Positions 26,074 through 35,349 of a stretch of DNA of 64,000 bases are shown here, in pieces (position 1 is the first letter of the stretch; every line of letters begins with the position of its first letter). The DNA comes from Paludibacter sp. GTDB lineage: Bacteria > Bacteroidota > Bacteroidia > Bacteroidales > Paludibacteraceae. The stretch covers positions 62,001-126,000 of the forward strand of contig JAQVAV010000011.1 in NCBI GenBank assembly GCA_028690665.1, written 5' to 3'. The position numbers and the translations under genes are program-made. Under the pieces are notes generated by a model. It made no database searches and had not been told where the DNA came from. It worked only from the letters and a program-made list of their open reading frames with translations.

Positions 26074-27344
26074 AAAAGCGATTAATATATCTTCTGTTGA
26101 TTGTTCTTGCGGGCAGTGCGGTTTATGCTCAGGATTCGTTAAACGTTTACTTGCAAACCGCTGCCAAAAACAATCCCACGGTAATGCAGCGATACAATGA
26201 GTATCTGGCCGCTTTGGAAAAACTGCCGCAAGTCGGTTCATTGCCAGATCCTCAGTTGGAAGCCGGATTCTTTCTGAGTCCAATGGAAATTATAAGTGGT
26301 CGCCAGGTTGCCGATATTAAACTTATGCAAATGTTTCCATGGTTTGGCGTACTGAAAAATGCCAAAGATGAAATGAATCTGATGGCTAAAGCAAAATTTG
26401 AAGTTTTCAGGGATGCACAATTGCAAATGTTTTATGAAGTGCAAAAAGCCTGGTTCGAGCTTTATCGCATTAGCAAAGAAAAAGAGTTGACTGCGGAAAA
26501 CATGGACTTACTCTCAACCATTGAAAAGCTGACATTGACAAAATTCGAAGCAGGAAACACAACTGTCAACATGGGAAGTATGAAAAACAGCAACGGAAGT
26601 TTGAGTGATGTTTATCTGATAAAAATTGAAAAAGCCAATCTGGAAAACAGTCTGAAAACATTGGACGATGAAAAAGAAGTAGCTGTAGCACGTTTCAATA
26701 GTCTTCTGAACCGGCCGTTACAAACTTCGGTCTCGTTGCCCGATACGCTTTTGGATACGCCATTGGATTTAAACTATCTGTCCGTAAACGACAGTTTGTT
26801 CAGCAACAATCCAATGCTGGACATGATTACTTACGAACAACAATCGCTTTCGGCCCGCGAACGTAAACAAAAACAGCAGGGGTTGCCGATGGTCGGCATC
26901 GGATTGAGTTATTCCGTGATTGAACCGAGTAGCATGTCGACTTCGTCCATGAATGGTCAGGATATGATTATGCCCATGGTATCCATTTCGTTGCCATTAT
27001 ACCGAAAAAAGTATAATGCCATGCAACGGGAAACAAAACTGCTCAGGGAAGCATCGTCAAATAATTATACCGCAGCCGTTAACGAACTTCAAACGCGCTA
27101 CCTAGAAGCTTTACAGCAATATTACGATGCTCAGCGACGTATAAAATTATACGCAAATCAAAGTCAGATGGAAGAAAAGTCTCTGAAAATTTACTTGCAA
27201 AGTTTTGCTTCGGGTACAAAAAATCTCACGGATATTCTGGCTATACAGCGTCGGCTTTTAGATTATGAGCAAAAACAAGTCAACGCCGTAGTTGATTTCA
27301 ACAAAGCGAAAGCTTTAGTAATCCGCCTGGCGGTTTATGAATAA
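26070..27344 (+). CDS. cusC: TolC-family outer-membrane efflux protein (CusC-like)
   Basis: 424 residues with a signal peptide (ends near VYAQ) and the long amphipathic helices of outer-membrane efflux channels (two repeats, about 30-230 and 235-420). The sequence PDPQLEAGFF is typical of metal-efflux TolC homologues. It would form the outer-membrane duct of the Cus-type complex together with the pump before it (4-base overlap) and the adaptor after it (19-base gap). No lipobox is visible, unlike enterobacterial CusC. A CzcC-like role with other metals cannot be excluded. Confidence 0.9.
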   Translation: MKKRLIYLLLIVLAGSAVYAQDSLNVYLQTAAKNNPTVMQRYNEYLAALEKLPQVGSLPDPQLEAGFFLSPMEIISGRQVADIKLMQMFPWFGVLKNAKDEMNLMAKAKFEVFRDAQLQMFYEVQKAWFELYRISKEKELTAENMDLLSTIEKLTLTKFEAGNTTVNMGSMKNSNGSLSDVYLIKIEKANLENSLKTLDDEKEVAVARFNSLLNRPLQTSVSLPDTLLDTPLDLNYLSVNDSLFSNNPMLDMITYEQQSLSARERKQKQQGLPMVGIGLSYSVIEPSSMSTSSMNGQDMIMPMVSISLPLYRKKYNAMQRETKLLREASSNNYTAAVNELQTRYLEALQQYYDAQRRIKLYANQSQMEEKSLKIYLQSFASGTKNLTDILAIQRRLLDYEQKQVNAVVDFNKAKALVIRLAVYE

Positions 27345-27363
27345 TCATTAAAATACAATTGTT

Positions 27364-28599
27364 ATGAAAAATATTTTTTCAAATAAATACTTACGATCCG
27401 GTCTGTTCGTAGCGGGCGGATTGTTTCTGGGTTGGTTGCTTTTCCATACACCGAAAGTGGAAAAAACGGAAAAATCTGTAGTCGAAGAACAGCACACACA
27501 TGAAATTTGGACTTGTTCCATGGATCCGCAAATTCGTCAGGATAAACCCGGAAAATGCCCGATTTGTGGCATGGATCTGATTCCATTGAAACCGGCAGAA
27601 ATGACGATGGATTCGGATGCTATCCAACTTTCGGACGAAGCGATGCAATTGGCCAACGTAGAAACTTCTGTTGTAACCCGCGAAAATCCTGAAAAACAAA
27701 TTCGGCTTTACGGAAAAGTGCAGGCCGATGAACGACTTTTACAAAATCAGGTCACACAATTTGCCGGCAGGATTGATAAACTGCTTGTCAACTTCACCGG
27801 TGAGTCTGTAAAAAAAGGACAACTGCTGGCCGTTATTTATTCCCCGGAACTAATAACAACTCAACAGGAATTTATCGAAGCAGCCAAGGTAAAAGACTCG
27901 CAACCGGAAATTTACAAAGCAGCGCGGCAAAAACTGCGTCAATGGCTACTCACTGATCAGCAAATCGCACAGATTGAAAAAAGTGGACAAACAAAATCCG
28001 GAGTTGAAATTTATTCAAATACTTCTGGAGTTATTACAAAACAAGATGTAAAAACCGGAGATTACGTATCGCGGGGAGCTCTGTTATACGAAGTTGCCGA
28101 CTTGTCAAAAGTTTGGATTCTGTTTGATGCTTATGAAGATGATTTAGCTTTTTTGAAAATAGGAGATGTCATTCATTTCACGCTAAAAACATTCCCCGGA
28201 AAAACCTTTTCGGCAAATATAAAATTCATTGATCCGGTAGTTGATGCTGAAAAACGCATCACTCATGTGCGTGTGGAGATTCCAAATCCACAAGGGACAT
28301 TAAAGCCTGAAATGTTTGCAACCGGTGTTGTTAAAGCTAAGTTGAACAGTCTGAAAGATGCTCTGGTAATTCCCCGTTCCGCAGTTTTATGGACGGGAAA
28401 ACGATCAGTGATCTACGTAAAAGAACCCGGAGAAATGGGCACTTTTAAAATGCGACAAATTGAACTTGGTCCTGCGCTGGGGAACAGCTACGTTGTTCTT
28501 GACGGACTGGAAGAAGGAGAAGAAATTGTTACCAACGGCACATTCAATATAGATGCAGCTGCACAACTTGAAGGAAAACCAAATATGATGTCGGAATAA
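27364..28599 (+). CDS. cusB: Efflux RND periplasmic adaptor with heavy-metal-binding domain (CusB-like)
   Basis: 411 residues. A membrane-spanning or signal segment (about 12-28) is followed by the short heavy-metal-binding domain with IWTCSMDPQIRQDKPGKCPICGMDLIPL features (Cys and Met ligands; about residues 48-78). Then come the membrane-fusion-protein hairpin and lipoyl/barrel parts (RIDKLLVNFTGESVKKGQLLAVIYSPEL, TSGVITKQDVKTGDYV). It links the pump and outer-membrane channel and is thought to hand metal to the pump. It is the last gene of the operon and ends at a terminator. Confidence 0.92.
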   Translation: MKNIFSNKYLRSGLFVAGGLFLGWLLFHTPKVEKTEKSVVEEQHTHEIWTCSMDPQIRQDKPGKCPICGMDLIPLKPAEMTMDSDAIQLSDEAMQLANVETSVVTRENPEKQIRLYGKVQADERLLQNQVTQFAGRIDKLLVNFTGESVKKGQLLAVIYSPELITTQQEFIEAAKVKDSQPEIYKAARQKLRQWLLTDQQIAQIEKSGQTKSGVEIYSNTSGVITKQDVKTGDYVSRGALLYEVADLSKVWILFDAYEDDLAFLKIGDVIHFTLKTFPGKTFSANIKFIDPVVDAEKRITHVRVEIPNPQGTLKPEMFATGVVKAKLNSLKDALVIPRSAVLWTGKRSVIYVKEPGEMGTFKMRQIELGPALGNSYVVLDGLEEGEEIVTNGTFNIDAAAQLEGKPNMMSE

Positions 28600-28609
28600 A
28601 AAGAAAGAG

Positions 28610-28660
28610 GCAGACAGAAATAATTTTAATTCAAAAAAAACGCTTTCTGCCTGCATCTTC
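28610..28660. terminator. Bidirectional terminator between cusB and the second HTCS gene
   Basis: GCAGACAGAAA (28610-28620) pairs with TTTCTGCCTGC (28644-28654) with one mismatch. It lies between two convergent genes. Confidence 0.5.
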
Positions 28661-28723
28661 TCCAATACCGCCATTATCTTTTTCTAATGTCGTGAATTAA
28701 ATTTCTTGAGGCAAAAGGTTATC

Positions 28724-31700
28724 TTAATGTTGCGACAACTGATTTCTGTATTCCTTGGGTGTCGCATGATATTTTTTTAAAAACTCACGATAGAAATATG
28801 CTTTATTATTGAATCCACATAAATACATAATTTCCTGTACAGTCTTATTAGTTGTTTTCAATAGTTTTTCGGCTTGTTTTAGTCGAATTGAACGAATATA
28901 TTCGGTTGGGGTTAACCCCAAAATTTCTTTCATTTTTCTGTAAAGTTGCATTTTGCTTATTGCCGTTTCGTTGGCAATAAGATCAAGTGAAAGCTTGTCA
29001 TTGTCCAGATTAGAATATATAATTTCAGTAATATTTGTAATAAGAATTTTATCTTCTTTCTTAATGATATTGCCTTCATATAATTCTACTGCGGAATAAG
29101 GAGAATCACTATAATCAAGGATTGCTTTATTTCTGTGTAACAAGCTCTCAATAGTGGCTTCCAGATATCTAGGATGAAAGGGTTTTCCCAGATATGCATC
29201 TGCACCCGTTTCCAGACCTTCGATTTGATTTTCTATCGTACTTTTTGACGACAACAAGATGATAGGAATATGCCTTGTCAGTTCCTGTTGCTTCATGATT
29301 TTCATAAATTCAACACCATCCATAACGGGCATAATAACATCGCAGATGATTAAAACGGGCAATCTCAGTTTCATAACCTCAATCGCTTCCTGTCCGTTTG
29401 ATGCTTCTGCAATCTCGTATTTTGAATTCAAAAAATCTTTCAACAGTTTTCTTATTTCTTTTTCGTCATCAATCACCAGAATGAGTCCGTTTTTGGGGGA
29501 ATCATGAATTGTAATATCATCATTTTCTGTTATTGAATTATCTGTCTGTATTTCTTCAGATTTTCTTGGAAATACTATTGGAACTGATTCTTTCTCATCT
29601 GGATAAATTTCATTTTGAGGAATAGAAACAACGAATGATGTAAAAGAATTTCCATCACTTTCAACACTGATACTCCCATGTAAAACTTCAGTTATACTCT
29701 TACATAAAGCTAATCCAATTCCATTTCTGGTCTCGAGTCCTTTCGAAACCTGTTTTTCAAAACGGTTCAACACTTCAAATCGGTCGAAAATATTATTTTG
29801 ATATTCAGGATCTATTCCGATGCCTGTATTTGTTACTCGGAGAGTGAGATTTTCATAACCCGCAGTTACCGATATTTCTATGGTTTCATCCTGTGGAGTA
29901 TATTTTACAGCATTAGAAATTAAATTAAACACGATTTTATCCAGACTATCACGGTCGGTATTCCAAATTATTTTCTCCGGACTGAATAAGAGTTGAAGCT
30001 GAATTCTCTTCTGTTCCAAAACATCCTGAAAATTATCAGCTTCAAACCGAACGAGTTCTGGAATATCAATTTGTTCAATCTGTAACTTTAAATGTCCGGT
30101 TTCAGCTTTTCTAAAATCGATCAGTTGCTGAATTAGCGACTGCATTCGTTCCGAATTGGATTTGATTACGTTAATGTATTTTCTTGTAAAATTATCGGTG
30201 GAATGCGCTCTTAATAACTGTTCACAAGGCCCGTATATCAAAGTTAAAGAATTCGAAAATTCATGAGCGATATTGGTGAAAAACCGTAGTTTTTCCTGAT
30301 GAATTTCTTCTGTCTTTTGCTTATCCAACTCTTTTAACCTTATATTGTTTTTAATATTTATTTGATAACGAACGAATTTTTGTATACCAAATACAAGCAA
30401 TAAAAACAATAATGTATAAGTGGCATAAGCTATTTTGCTTTGATACCACGGAGGAAGCATGCGTATTCTGAGCGTATAGTATTGGTTACTCCATATTTTA
30501 TCTGCATTGCTACATCTTACTTTTAACTCATATTCTCCTTGTGGAAGATTTGAAAAAACAATGGTGTTTGATGTCCCCAGCTGAATCCATTCTTTTTGAA
30601 ACCCTTTAAGCATGTATGATATTTCACATTTTGATCCTGAAATATAATCTACCGGAATGAATCTGAAGCTAAATGATTTATTTTTATATGAAACAAGAAG
30701 ATTCCCATTTTTAATATTTTCATCGATATTTGTTTCTTCATTATCAAGATAAAAAGCATCCAACAACAAGTTAGGCATATAAGAGCTGTGTACAATTTCG
30801 AGTGGATTAAAAACATTAAAACCGTTGATCCCTCCAAAATAAAAAACTCCTGTCGCCGGACTTTTATAAAAAGCTCCATCAGAAAATTCATTATTTTGTA
30901 ACCCATCTTTTTTATAATAAGCAATAATTCTGTATCCTTTTTTCTCTTTTATCAGTTTTGCAATTCCTTTGTTTGTGCTCAACCACAGATTCTTTTCGCC
31001 ATCTTCAAGTATTCCGTGAATGGTATTGTTAGGCATGCCATCTTTTTCGGTGAAATGGGTAAAAACAGGCTTTAAATTCTTGTATCCAACAAGCTTGTTG
31101 AGTCCCATACTTGTCCCTGCCCATAGAATTCCTTTTCGATCTTTATACAAACAAAGAACATCGTCGCTACTTAGAGCATCATGGTCGTCTGCTGTAAAAC
31201 GAAAAGCCTGGGATTTTTCAGTAAGAACATTAAACCGGTTAAGTCCGCCCCCCCGGGTTGCTATCCATAAATGCGTTTTATCATCCCGAATAATGGAATA
31301 TACGATATTGTTAGATAAAGAAGCCGGATCATTTTCTCTATATATAAATTGTTTGTATGACTTCACGGAATAAGGTCTCGTGTATTTATTTATTTCAAGT
31401 TTGTACATGCCGTACCCGCTTGTACCAACCCAAAGAAAATTTTCTGCCTCTGGTAAAATGGAATAGATTGATGATAGATTGATTTTTTTTTGTAACGAAT
31501 CATTGATCTGTAAAGAATAGAATTTTGATGATTTTTTGTCAAAGTAATTAATACCTTTCCCGTCCGTTCCTATCCATAATTCGTTTTGTGAATCTTTGTT
31601 GATTGCGAACACCGAATTGCTAAGTAACCCGTTGGCGGTAGTGAAATGCTGTTTAAAGTTTAGTTTCTCATGATTTCCTTCCTTGGTAAAAACGAAGATG

Positions 31701-32776
31701 CCACTTCCTTTAGTTCCAACCCACAACATTTGGTTGTCTTCTGCAAATGTTCTGACAGCGCTTTTACCAAATCCGCCCATATTATCGGAAAGATAGGAGT
31801 GGAATTTTTCCTTGGATGGAGCTAATTGCCAGACTCCCTGCATATCAGTTCCAACCCAAAGAATATCCTGACTTCCCTGTAAAAGGGACAGCACGGATAT
31901 ATTTGGGATGATAGATTTAACATCACCGGTAGTGGTATCAAAACTAAAAAGGCCTTCGTTTGTTCCCCATATTTGATCTTTATTTTCAAAAACTATTGCA
32001 CGTATAGTGATTTTTTGCGTTGTATTAATTCTGGATTCAATCAAATCTCCTTCAGATATTTTATATACAAAAAATTTCTTATCTGAGGTTTGAATCCATA
32101 TTTCATTATTTTTTTGGTAAAAAACGGATTCTATATTATTGAGATGATTGAATCGAACAATTCTTTCAGGCATTGAATGATCATTTCCCTTTTTAAATAC
32201 GATTTTATACAAGCTATTTTCGTTTGTGAGTACCCACAAATTGTCGTCTAAATCGAAAAAAATCTTTTTAAAATGAAATCCTCTGGCAATATTAATGAGG
32301 ACAAAACTGTTCTTTCCTTCATCAAAATAGAACAGTCCTTGTTTATAAACAGATGCAAAAATTTGCCCTACACTGTTTTGAGCTACTAAAAAAGAATGCT
32401 CTACTGTAATTCCTTTATTTCTCGCATCCACGAAGAATCTATCGAAATACTTTGTTTTTTTATCATATTTATTAATTCCAAAATCGGTGGTAATCCAGAT
32501 ATATTTACTTTCTTGTTCTATTATATCTCGTATTATATTATTACTTATACCGCGGGGATTGGAAGAATCTGGCTTGTATACCTTGAACTCTTTTCCATTA
32601 TAACGATTTAAACCATCCCAGGATCCAAACCACATTAAACCTTCATTATCCTGAAGAACACAATTAATGGAACTGTTTGATAGGCCATCATTGTTCGTAA
32701 TAGCAGTAATATCATAGTTCAAAGCCGAGAGCCGAAAAGAGACAACAATCATCAGACAAAAAATAGACTTTTTCAT
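28724..32776 (-). CDS. Hybrid two-component system (HTCS) sensor-regulator of the GH130/SusCD locus
   Basis: 1,350 residues from the ATG at 32776, which gives a proper signal peptide (MKKSIFCLMIVVSF); the longer frame to 32827 adds an unlikely leader. Order: two Reg_prop beta-propellers (about 20-660), Y_Y_Y domain (about 700-770), one transmembrane helix (about 780-800), HisKA with His 838 in IAHEFSNSL, HATPase, a receiver with canonical ICDVIMPVMDG (Asp 1146), ILLSSKS and LGKPF, and an AraC-type helix-turn-helix. It is divergent from the GH130 operon with a 253-base shared control region, so it very probably activates that operon when its sugar ligand is bound. The ligand cannot be told from sequence. 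Confidence 0.95.
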   Translation of the reverse strand: MKKSIFCLMIVVSFRLSALNYDITAITNNDGLSNSSINCVLQDNEGLMWFGSWDGLNRYNGKEFKVYKPDSSNPRGISNNIIRDIIEQESKYIWITTDFGINKYDKKTKYFDRFFVDARNKGITVEHSFLVAQNSVGQIFASVYKQGLFYFDEGKNSFVLINIARGFHFKKIFFDLDDNLWVLTNENSLYKIVFKKGNDHSMPERIVRFNHLNNIESVFYQKNNEIWIQTSDKKFFVYKISEGDLIESRINTTQKITIRAIVFENKDQIWGTNEGLFSFDTTTGDVKSIIPNISVLSLLQGSQDILWVGTDMQGVWQLAPSKEKFHSYLSDNMGGFGKSAVRTFAEDNQMLWVGTKGSGIFVFTKEGNHEKLNFKQHFTTANGLLSNSVFAINKDSQNELWIGTDGKGINYFDKKSSKFYSLQINDSLQKKINLSSIYSILPEAENFLWVGTSGYGMYKLEINKYTRPYSVKSYKQFIYRENDPASLSNNIVYSIIRDDKTHLWIATRGGGLNRFNVLTEKSQAFRFTADDHDALSSDDVLCLYKDRKGILWAGTSMGLNKLVGYKNLKPVFTHFTEKDGMPNNTIHGILEDGEKNLWLSTNKGIAKLIKEKKGYRIIAYYKKDGLQNNEFSDGAFYKSPATGVFYFGGINGFNVFNPLEIVHSSYMPNLLLDAFYLDNEETNIDENIKNGNLLVSYKNKSFSFRFIPVDYISGSKCEISYMLKGFQKEWIQLGTSNTIVFSNLPQGEYELKVRCSNADKIWSNQYYTLRIRMLPPWYQSKIAYATYTLLFLLLVFGIQKFVRYQINIKNNIRLKELDKQKTEEIHQEKLRFFTNIAHEFSNSLTLIYGPCEQLLRAHSTDNFTRKYINVIKSNSERMQSLIQQLIDFRKAETGHLKLQIEQIDIPELVRFEADNFQDVLEQKRIQLQLLFSPEKIIWNTDRDSLDKIVFNLISNAVKYTPQDETIEISVTAGYENLTLRVTNTGIGIDPEYQNNIFDRFEVLNRFEKQVSKGLETRNGIGLALCKSITEVLHGSISVESDGNSFTSFVVSIPQNEIYPDEKESVPIVFPRKSEEIQTDNSITENDDITIHDSPKNGLILVIDDEKEIRKLLKDFLNSKYEIAEASNGQEAIEVMKLRLPVLIICDVIMPVMDGVEFMKIMKQQELTRHIPIILLSSKSTIENQIEGLETGADAYLGKPFHPRYLEATIESLLHRNKAILDYSDSPYSAVELYEGNIIKKEDKILITNITEIIYSNLDNDKLSLDLIANETAISKMQLYRKMKEILGLTPTEYIRSIRLKQAEKLLKTTNKTVQEIMYLCGFNNKAYFYREFLKKYHATPKEYRNQLSQH

Positions 32777-32843
32777 GATAGTGAATTTAAAAATTATCAG
32801 AATTATAGCAACAATCTTATCTGACAATTATAGAGTGTAAAAA

Positions 32844-32864
32844 CAAAAATACAATATTTTGTAT
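32844..32864 (-). promoter_or_regulatory. Predicted -7 box and overlapping dyad for the second HTCS gene
   Basis: The minus strand reads TATTTTTG at 32851-32844, an exact TAnnTTTG match. Directly upstream and overlapping it by three bases is the inverted repeat ATACAA-TATT-TTGTAT (32849-32864), which could be an operator. Confidence 0.5.
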
Positions 32865-32980
32865 CTGTCCATTCGATGACAATGTATATTATTTCATCAA
32901 AACAGTATCTTTTGGGCTATTTGAAAAAATCGTGTACCTATTTGTAAGAATAAGATACTTTACTTTCGACCTCTGAAACA

Positions 32981-32988
32981 TATTTTTG
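32981..32988 (+). promoter_or_regulatory. Predicted -7 box for the GH130 operon
   Basis: TATTTTTG matches TAnnTTTG exactly, 41 bases before the GH130 start. It is divergent from the HTCS promoter at 32844. Confidence 0.55.
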
Positions 32989-33029
32989 CCTTCGAGTTTT
33001 AAACAATCGCAAATCTTAAAAATAATATC

Positions 33030-34076
33030 ATGGATATTGCAAAACGATCAAAAAACAATCCATTGTTGCGTCCGTCAGATTTAAAGGCGGGAATTAATGG
33101 AATGGAAATAACCTGTCTCCTTAATCCCGGAATTTTTCGTCTCAATGGAAAAACCTGGTTGCTTTTAAGAGTGGCCGAACGTCCCACACAAATTGAAGGA
33201 AAAATCAGCTTCCCTATTTATAATCATAATGGACAAATTGAAGTTCTGTCTTTTGACAGTGATGATCCTCAACTGGATGCCAGTGATCCACGTGTTATCA
33301 AATTCAAAGGTCAAAATTACCTGACTACACTATCATATTTAAGACTGGTTTGTAGTGACGATGACGTTCATTTTTATGAAGATCCCGCTTTTCCACCCAT
33401 CTATGGTGAAGGCTTTTTGGAATCATTCGGAATTGAAGACTGTCGCGTGGCAACCATGAGTGATGGATTTTACCTTACTTTTACCGAAGTCTCTCCTGTA
33501 GCTGTAGGAGTCGGATTGATCGCAACACGGGATTTTAAATCATTTGACAGAAAAGGAATGATTTTCCCTCCTCACAATAAGGATTGTGCCATGTTTGAGG
33601 AAAAGATAAATGGAATGTATTACGCCTTGCATCGTCCGAGTAGTCCTGAATTAGGTGGAAATTATATCTGGATAGCAGAATCTCCAGACCGCGTACATTG
33701 GGGAAATCATAAATGCGTAGCTGTAACCCGCGAAAATAGTTGGGATTCGGCCAGAGTAGGAGCCGGAGGCGCACCTATAAAAACATCGGAAGGCTGGTTG
33801 GAAATTTATCATGGGGCTAATCAAAAACATAGATATTGTTTGGGGGCCTTATTACTGGACTTAAATGATCCCTCGAAAGTGGTTGCCCGTAGCGAGGAAC
33901 CCATTATGGAACCGATCGCCGATTATGAGCAAACAGGATTTTTCGGTAATGTAGTCTTTACAAACGGACACTATGTGGATGGAGATACTATCCGGATTTT
34001 TTATGGAGCCAGTGATGAAGTTATTTGTAGTGCAGAATTTTCTATTGCTGAAATTCTAAAGACTTTAAAGAAATAA
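33030..34076 (+). CDS. Glycoside hydrolase family 130 protein (beta-mannoside phosphorylase or mannosidase)
   Basis: 348 residues without a signal peptide, so cytoplasmic. It shows the five-bladed beta-propeller family motifs of GH130: NPLLRPSDL near the start, GIEDCR with the likely proton-donor Asp 137, DCAMFEEK, and VGAGGAPIKTSEGWLEIYHGA. GH130 enzymes either phosphorolyse beta-mannosides to mannose 1-phosphate or hydrolyse beta-1,2-mannosides; the phosphate-binding residues cannot be assigned confidently by eye, so the reaction is left open. It is the first gene of the locus, 3 bases before the MFS transporter gene, which suggests import of a small mannoside that is cleaved inside the cell. 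Confidence 0.9.
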   Translation: MDIAKRSKNNPLLRPSDLKAGINGMEITCLLNPGIFRLNGKTWLLLRVAERPTQIEGKISFPIYNHNGQIEVLSFDSDDPQLDASDPRVIKFKGQNYLTTLSYLRLVCSDDDVHFYEDPAFPPIYGEGFLESFGIEDCRVATMSDGFYLTFTEVSPVAVGVGLIATRDFKSFDRKGMIFPPHNKDCAMFEEKINGMYYALHRPSSPELGGNYIWIAESPDRVHWGNHKCVAVTRENSWDSARVGAGGAPIKTSEGWLEIYHGANQKHRYCLGALLLDLNDPSKVVARSEEPIMEPIADYEQTGFFGNVVFTNGHYVDGDTIRIFYGASDEVICSAEFSIAEILKTLKK

Positions 34077-34079
34077 TAC

Positions 34080-35339
34080 ATGAAAAAAAAATTGTTCTCT
34101 GAGTTTGATTTTTTCAAATCTCAGCCCAAGAACATCAGAACTCTTCTGATTACCAATATGCTTTACGCATTAATTCTACCGATTATTGAAATTTTTGTCG
34201 GGGCATATATCATGCGTAATACGGGAAGTCCTTCTTTTGTAGCTATTTACCAGCTATGTATGTACTGCGGTATTGTGCTAACCTCGGTTTTAAATGGGTT
34301 TTTGCTGAAAACATTCAAAGTTAATATCCTTTATAGTTTCGGGATTATGTTGTCGGCTGTAGCCTTGATGGTCATGATGTTTTTACAGTCTTTGGGAATT
34401 GTGGAACTTGGAATTGCCGGATTTGCACTAGGGGCTTCTACCGGATTTTTCTGGACTAACAGATATTTACTTACATTAAATTCCACCAATGATGATAACC
34501 GCAATTATTTTTTCGGACTTGAGTCGTTTTTCTTTTCTCTCTGGAGTATATTGGTCCCGCTTGTAGTTGGTGTTTTTCTTGCTGAAATTGATGGCAGAAC
34601 CATCTTCAATCATGTCTTCAATGTCAATATGGGGTATCAGGCTATTACGGTTGTGGCGTTTTTTATCGCTGTCGGAGCATGTGTTGTTTTGTCCGGAGGA
34701 AATTTCACGAACCCTACACAGAAAGACTTTATTTATTTCAGGTTTCATATTCTTTGGAGAAAACTTTTAGCGTTAGCCGGACTAAAAGGAATGGTACAAG
34801 GCTTCTTGGTTACAGCTCCCGCAATTTTGGTTATGAAATTGGTTGGGAATGAAGGTTCTCTCGGTCTTATACAAGGAGTAGGAGGAGCTGTAACTGCAAT
34901 TCTGGTCTATGTTCTGGGTCGGATTTCGAAGCCCGAACATAGAATGCATATTTTCGGCTTCGGATTGCTGGTGTTTTTCGTTGGGACGGTCGTCAATGGA
35001 ATCATGTTCTCTGCTTTTGGCGTGATTGTTTTTGTATTATGCAAAGTTCTGTTTCAGCCATTACATGATCTGGCTTATTTCCCAACCATGATGAAAACAA
35101 TTGATGCCGTAGCCGCTATTGAAAAGCGGAATGAATATGCATATATCATGAGCCATGAAATTGGATTGTTTATCGGACGTGCAATCGGAATGCTTTTATT
35201 TATTGGCTTAGCCTATTTTGTTTCGGAAACATTTGCGCTAAAATATGCGCTAATTATTGTTGGAGCATTGCAGTTGCTTTCTTTACCTTTAGCAAAACAT
35301 ATTATCAATGAAATTGACACAAAGTATTCAAACAAATAA
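34080..35339 (+). CDS. MFS family sugar transporter
   Basis: 419 residues with about 12 hydrophobic helices and no signal peptide, as in major facilitator permeases of the inner membrane. The segment IGLFIGRAIGMLLFIGL near the C-terminus and the glycine-rich first helices fit the family. Gene order (GH130 immediately before, SusCD after) suggests it brings the oligosaccharide released in the periplasm into the cytoplasm for GH130. The same pairing of an MFS permease with a GH130 phosphorylase is known from Bacteroides mannan loci. Confidence 0.88.
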   Translation: MKKKLFSEFDFFKSQPKNIRTLLITNMLYALILPIIEIFVGAYIMRNTGSPSFVAIYQLCMYCGIVLTSVLNGFLLKTFKVNILYSFGIMLSAVALMVMMFLQSLGIVELGIAGFALGASTGFFWTNRYLLTLNSTNDDNRNYFFGLESFFFSLWSILVPLVVGVFLAEIDGRTIFNHVFNVNMGYQAITVVAFFIAVGACVVLSGGNFTNPTQKDFIYFRFHILWRKLLALAGLKGMVQGFLVTAPAILVMKLVGNEGSLGLIQGVGGAVTAILVYVLGRISKPEHRMHIFGFGLLVFFVGTVVNGIMFSAFGVIVFVLCKVLFQPLHDLAYFPTMMKTIDAVAAIEKRNEYAYIMSHEIGLFIGRAIGMLLFIGLAYFVSETFALKYALIIVGALQLLSLPLAKHIINEIDTKYSNK

Positions 35340-35349
35340 AGTTTTGCAC

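Noticed and set aside
24159-26283. Minus-strand open frames opposite cusA/cusC, including one of 132 codons
   Set aside because: Shadows of the strongly coding opposite strand; composition is unlike a protein and cusA/cusC are unambiguous.
35308-35349. Longer N-terminus for the lipoprotein at 35350
   Set aside because: It overlaps the MFS gene and would bury the lipoprotein signal; the ATG at 35350 places the lipobox at Cys 21.
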